Assembly: GCF_034314045.1 (NCBI RefSeq) | Contig: NZ_JAVIWL010000001.1 | Coordinates: 2,604,001 to 2,668,000, forward strand | Length of the DNA stretch: 64,000 nucleotides | From: Glaciimonas sp. CA11.2 | Lineage (GTDB): Bacteria; Pseudomonadota; Gammaproteobacteria; Burkholderiales; Burkholderiaceae_D | Direction: 5' to 3' | Part shown: piece by piece, positions 61,553-64,000 of the stretch | How positions within the stretch are numbered: position 1 is the first letter of the stretch | How the letters are laid out: each line of letters begins with the position of its first letter | Position numbers and translations under genes: made by a program | The notes under the pieces: model-generated | Seen by the model: the letters and a program-made list of their open reading frames with translations, nothing else | Told to the model about the DNA's origin: nothing | Database searches by the model: none

Positions 61553-61688
61553 GCGAAATCTCCGAATTGTCTTAACTAAGTGCCAGTATTGTAAGAAATT
61601 CTTGATTGTTTAGGTAATTCAATTTGATGGTCACTTTTTTTCTATTTATTCATTAGCGGCTAATTTTTGATTAATAATCAAAAATTAA

Positions 61689-62111
61689 TTATTCTAATTT
61701 TGTTTTTCGCAATTTAACTAATTCCAGCGTCACTGCACTTGAAATGACCTCATTTAAGGTCTGATGCAAGCCTGCTTTGATTTGATCAGCCATTGCCTTA
61801 ACAGCCGATTGCAACACCTCTGCCAAACTATCCCGCACGCGTTGTTCGATGACAAAATCTATACGGTCTTGTAGTTGCCATAATATTTTTTCGTGCAATT
61901 CATGCTTAAGCGTTTCCCAGTCGCGCTCGGTTAATGTCATCGCTGCGTGGGTTGCGGGGTGGATAAACTGATCATCTTGCACGCTCGACTGAGATGCTTG
62001 GATATGGTCCGTGGCGTTAGTGAACCAGGTATCTTCAATCGCGTCATCCTCCGCCGTTTCAATGATTTCAGTCAACAATGGAATACCTGCATCCAGCGCG
62101 TTATTTTTCAT
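61689..62111 (-). CDS. Conserved unknown gene next to holC
   Basis: 140 residues; GAGGAG five bases before the ATG. An acidic N-half ('LTEIIETAEDDAIEDTW') and a helical C-half ('WETLKHELHEKILWQLQDRIDFVIEQRVRDSLAEVLQSAVKAMADQIKAGLHQTL'), predicted coiled. No signal peptide. A gene of this size and composition follows holC in several Burkholderiales genomes as I recall. Gap to holC is 45 bases, so probably one transcript. Function unknown; possibly linked to DNA replication only by position. Confidence 0.8.
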   Translation of the reverse strand: MKNNALDAGIPLLTEIIETAEDDAIEDTWFTNATDHIQASQSSVQDDQFIHPATHAAMTLTERDWETLKHELHEKILWQLQDRIDFVIEQRVRDSLAEVLQSAVKAMADQIKAGLHQTLNEVISSAVTLELVKLRKTKLE

Positions 62112-62156
62112 AGAATCTCCTCATATATCGGCGGATGCCTGTTTTTGCGTGTGCAC

Positions 62157-62582
62157 CTACGCGTTTGCGGCGATAGAGTGGCTAAGTTGGTAGCCACGTT
62201 GCTGATAAAAGCGATAGCGCTCGCGACTATTATTCTTGTCGGTCTCGTTGAGAGTGACGATTTCAAACATGCGTTCAAACCGCGCAAAATGAGAAGGTGT
62301 ATTGCCGGATAAATTAATCAGTACCTGATGATGCGGCAGCACGATGGTTTCATCGTCGGTCAAAATGACTGGCGTTTGTTGGGCAAGCGGATCATTGGCG
62401 ACAACATGCGGTACAAAATCGTGCTCGGAAAAGGTCCACAGCGTCCGATCCATAGTAGCGAGGTCTTCGGCGTTACTTGTTAATATTACAATTTGACATT
62501 GCGCCATCCGCGCTTTGCGGACGAGTCGACACGTATAGAGAAATTTGTCGGGAATATTAGTGTGAAAATCGATTTGCGTCAT
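62157..62582 (-). CDS. holC: DNA polymerase III subunit chi
   Basis: 141 residues. HolC features: 'IDFHTNIPDKFLYTCRLVRKARMAQCQIVILTSNAEDLATMDRTLWTFSEHDFVPHV', then 'PVILTDD' and 'VLINLSGNTPSHFARFERMFEIV' and terminal 'RYRFYQQRGYQLSH'. The chi subunit links the clamp loader with SSB. The usual upstream neighbour pepA is not seen; a DUF4124-glutaredoxin gene lies upstream. No clear Shine-Dalgarno is visible at the ATG at 62582. Confidence 0.95.
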   Translation of the reverse strand: MTQIDFHTNIPDKFLYTCRLVRKARMAQCQIVILTSNAEDLATMDRTLWTFSEHDFVPHVVANDPLAQQTPVILTDDETIVLPHHQVLINLSGNTPSHFARFERMFEIVTLNETDKNNSRERYRFYQQRGYQLSHSIAANA

Positions 62583-62613
62583 GGTCTGTGCCGAAGGGCG
62601 TGCTAATTGCGGC

Positions 62614-63252
62614 TTAAAATCTGAATCCAGGCGGCGTATTGCCTGTCGCGGGACGCGGCGTACCTTGTTTGCTATTGTCAGTTGAATCGTCTATCGCGGG
62701 ACTCGCCGTACTCGTGTTTACCGTTGGCGCGGCGGCAGTCGCTTGTCCATTTTGATATGTTTTTGGCAAACGATTGTTTTGCGGGTAACCGGCAGCGCTA
62801 AGTGCCGCATTCCAGGAAGTCGCTTCAAAGCCACTTTCTTTATTGCGTCCGATCACCATGAATGGCAATTGACTCTCTCCGGCAACTTCCTTTAAGCGCG
62901 CAATGTCATTGTTGGTACTAATCGTTTTTTCGCGGAACGGAATACCCCGATTACGTAGTAATTTTCGTCCATCGTCGCATGGAATGCATTTGCTGGAAGT
63001 ATATAAAGTGACCGGACTATTTTTTTTAGCTTGCGCCAATTCATACGGTAGGTCGCTATTATCAATGTCGCTTTCGCTGTTTTTGGAGAGCGATTTTGAA
63101 TCAACGATTTTGCCTGAATTAGGGGGAATATCGCTGTAAGTAACGCGACCGTCTGCGCCGATGGATTTGTAGAGTTGGGCTTGCGCAACAGATGTCGCTA
63201 ACAGGCAAACTGCGAGGCCTGCGGTTGAAAATAATGATGCCACCAGTTTCAT
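62614..63252 (-). CDS. Exported DUF4124-glutaredoxin-like protein
   Basis: 212 residues; AGGA precedes the ATG. The signal peptide ends 'ATSVAQA'. A DUF4124 domain at about 27-60 ('QLYKSIGADGRVTYSDIPP'). Then a glutaredoxin-like domain at about 78-155 with the CxxC motif 'CIPC' in 'VTLYTSSKCIPCDDGRKLLRNRGIPFREKTI' and 'QLPFMVIGR' (the cis-Pro loop). A Thr/Ala/Pro-rich C-terminal tail follows. DUF4124 plus glutaredoxin proteins are common in Betaproteobacteria and are probably periplasmic thiol-active proteins. It shares direction with holC, 31 bases downstream. Confidence 0.92.
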   Translation of the reverse strand: MKLVASLFSTAGLAVCLLATSVAQAQLYKSIGADGRVTYSDIPPNSGKIVDSKSLSKNSESDIDNSDLPYELAQAKKNSPVTLYTSSKCIPCDDGRKLLRNRGIPFREKTISTNNDIARLKEVAGESQLPFMVIGRNKESGFEATSWNAALSAAGYPQNNRLPKTYQNGQATAAAPTVNTSTASPAIDDSTDNSKQGTPRPATGNTPPGFRF

Positions 63253-63572
63253 CTAATTTCCTAAAATGAAGAATTGCCACCTTGGTTGTCCAAGGACAAG
63301 CGGTTGCAATTCGTTTGAGTCCGTATTGTATGCCGGGTAACGCCGCGGGTGCGATGACTTCTGCGCACTAGTCGCCCTTTGCCCATTATGCCAATAGCTT
63401 CTACAAAGAAAAAATAAGAAAAACCGGCGAATGACTATGGACCTGATGATGCCATTGATCGGAATGGCCGTGGAGGCGCTTTGGCACATTCCACGGCAGA
63501 CCTGCTTATTACTTGCTTATTACTTGCTTATGATTTGCTTATGATTTGTTTTTTATTACCTGTTTCGATTGG
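63253..63572. other. Gene-free stretch with a short tandem repeat
   Basis: About 320 bases between the DUF4124-glutaredoxin gene and prlC. A leftward 78-codon frame (63253-63489) has no coding character. The tandem repeat at 63503-63546 lies next to the prlC stop. Confidence 0.4.
63503..63546. repeat. Four tandem 11-bp units
   Basis: TGCTTATTACT at 63503 and 63514, then TGCTTATGATT at 63525 and 63536. It lies 26 bases outside the 3' end of prlC. Confidence 0.85.
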
Positions 63573-64000
63573 TTACGCTGCCATTCCGCTATGCCGTAAT
63601 AAAGCATCAATATTTGGTTCACGGCCACGGAAGGCTTTGAATGATTCCAAAGCAGGGCGAGAGCCACCTACCGCCAAAATCTCACGTTGAAATTTACTGC
63701 CAGTTTCTGCTGATATCACATTACCACCGTTAGCGATTTCTTCGAACGCGCTATAAGCGTCTGCGGATAATACTTCAGCCCACTTGTAGCTGTAATATCC
63801 GGCCGCGTAACCGCCAGCAAAAATATGCGAGAACGCGTGTTGAAAACGATTAAACGCTGGCGGACTGAGAACGGCAATCTGCTCGCGAACTTGGTTGATC
63901 AGTTCTTGCACCGTTTGAGTGCCAGACGGATCGTATTTGTCGTGCAGATGCATATCCAGCAGCGAGAACTCAACTTGACGCAAGGTTTGTAGCCCTGACT
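63573..64000 (-). CDS. prlC: Oligopeptidase A, M3 family, 3' end (gene continues beyond the window)
   Basis: The 3' part of a leftward gene. The visible 142 residues begin 'SGLQTLRQVEFSLLDMHLHDKYDPSG', continue 'FNRFQHAFSHIFAGGYAAGYYSYKWAEVLSADAYSAFEE' (the conserved Y-x-W-x-x-x-L-S-A-D segment of M3 oligopeptidases) and end 'KAFRGREPNIDALLRHSGM'. The HExxH zinc motif lies further upstream outside the window. Oligopeptidase A degrades cytoplasmic peptides. The frame is open at the right edge, so the first residue is not the start. Confidence 0.95.
   Translation of the reverse strand, partial: SGLQTLRQVEFSLLDMHLHDKYDPSGTQTVQELINQVREQIAVLSPPAFNRFQHAFSHIFAGGYAAGYYSYKWAEVLSADAYSAFEEIANGGNVISAETGSKFQREILAVGGSRPALESFKAFRGREPNIDALLRHSGMAA

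Overview
The window reads as chromosome of a betaproteobacterium, most likely Burkholderiales/Oxalobacteraceae (Collimonas, Herminiimonas or Glaciimonas type). The inference rests on recognisable families: a KgtP-type permease, an HpaR-like MarR regulator, holC, a DUF4124-glutaredoxin protein, tandem LivK-like binding proteins, a DUF3300 lipoprotein, and a dispersed intergenic element that I recall from that order. Base composition looks roughly balanced. No plasmid or phage replication genes and no CRISPR array were seen.

Layout. 0-0.3 kb: 5' end of a leftward gene and tRNA-Gly(CCC). 0.5-4.4 kb: accessory genes (a zinc-cluster protein, a NERD/zinc-ribbon protein and a DUF3800 protein) with degenerate DNA between them. 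4.7-8.8 kb: small envelope and channel genes (DUF4359, DJ-1/PfpI, a SUOX-like domain, TMEM175, bestrophin). 8.9-11.6 kb: a plastic locus with a ten-unit 36-bp minisatellite, a dispersed hairpin element, a MarR gene without an obvious start, and a decayed efflux outer-membrane gene. 11.7-18.4 kb: HPP-CBS protein, SDR, several very small genes missed by a 60-residue cutoff, a large repeat-rich DUF3300 lipoprotein, and DUF3096. 18.8-24.6 kb: MFS transporter, an unknown protein, a DapA-family aldolase and a patatin/beta-barrel (type Vd) protein. 24.7-25.8 kb: a complete IS30-family element with 27-bp inverted repeats and a 3-bp target duplication.

26-33 kb: ParB-like protein plus SulP transporter, then a leftward four-gene phosphorelay (hybrid-free sensor kinase, receiver, Hpt, winged-helix plus receiver) and a CHRD lipoprotein. 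34-37 kb: a siderophore receptor and piuC behind a probable Fur box. 37-40 kb: a leftward copper module (DUF2946 protein, predicted outer-membrane protein, copC, copD). 40-45.8 kb: tyrosine phosphatase, then an organosulfur cluster (two SfnB-type dehydrogenases, a DmoA/NtaA-type monooxygenase, a truncated metQ). 45.8-47.4 kb: a secreted protein and a decaying, partly tandem-duplicated secreted-protein gene.

48-64 kb: M13 metallopeptidase, secreted protein, kgtP, cytochrome c, then three paralogous branched-chain amino-acid-type binding proteins interrupted by a type IV pilin gene, a divergent Lrp/AsnC regulator and dadA. These suggest a scavenging and amino-acid catabolism block, in which Lrp could control the third binding protein and dadA. 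The window ends in conserved housekeeping genes: an unknown gene, holC, a DUF4124-glutaredoxin protein and the 3' end of prlC. The strongest unusual signals are the multi-frame-open minisatellite, the three binding proteins without permeases, the unusual phosphorelay and several loci caught in decay.
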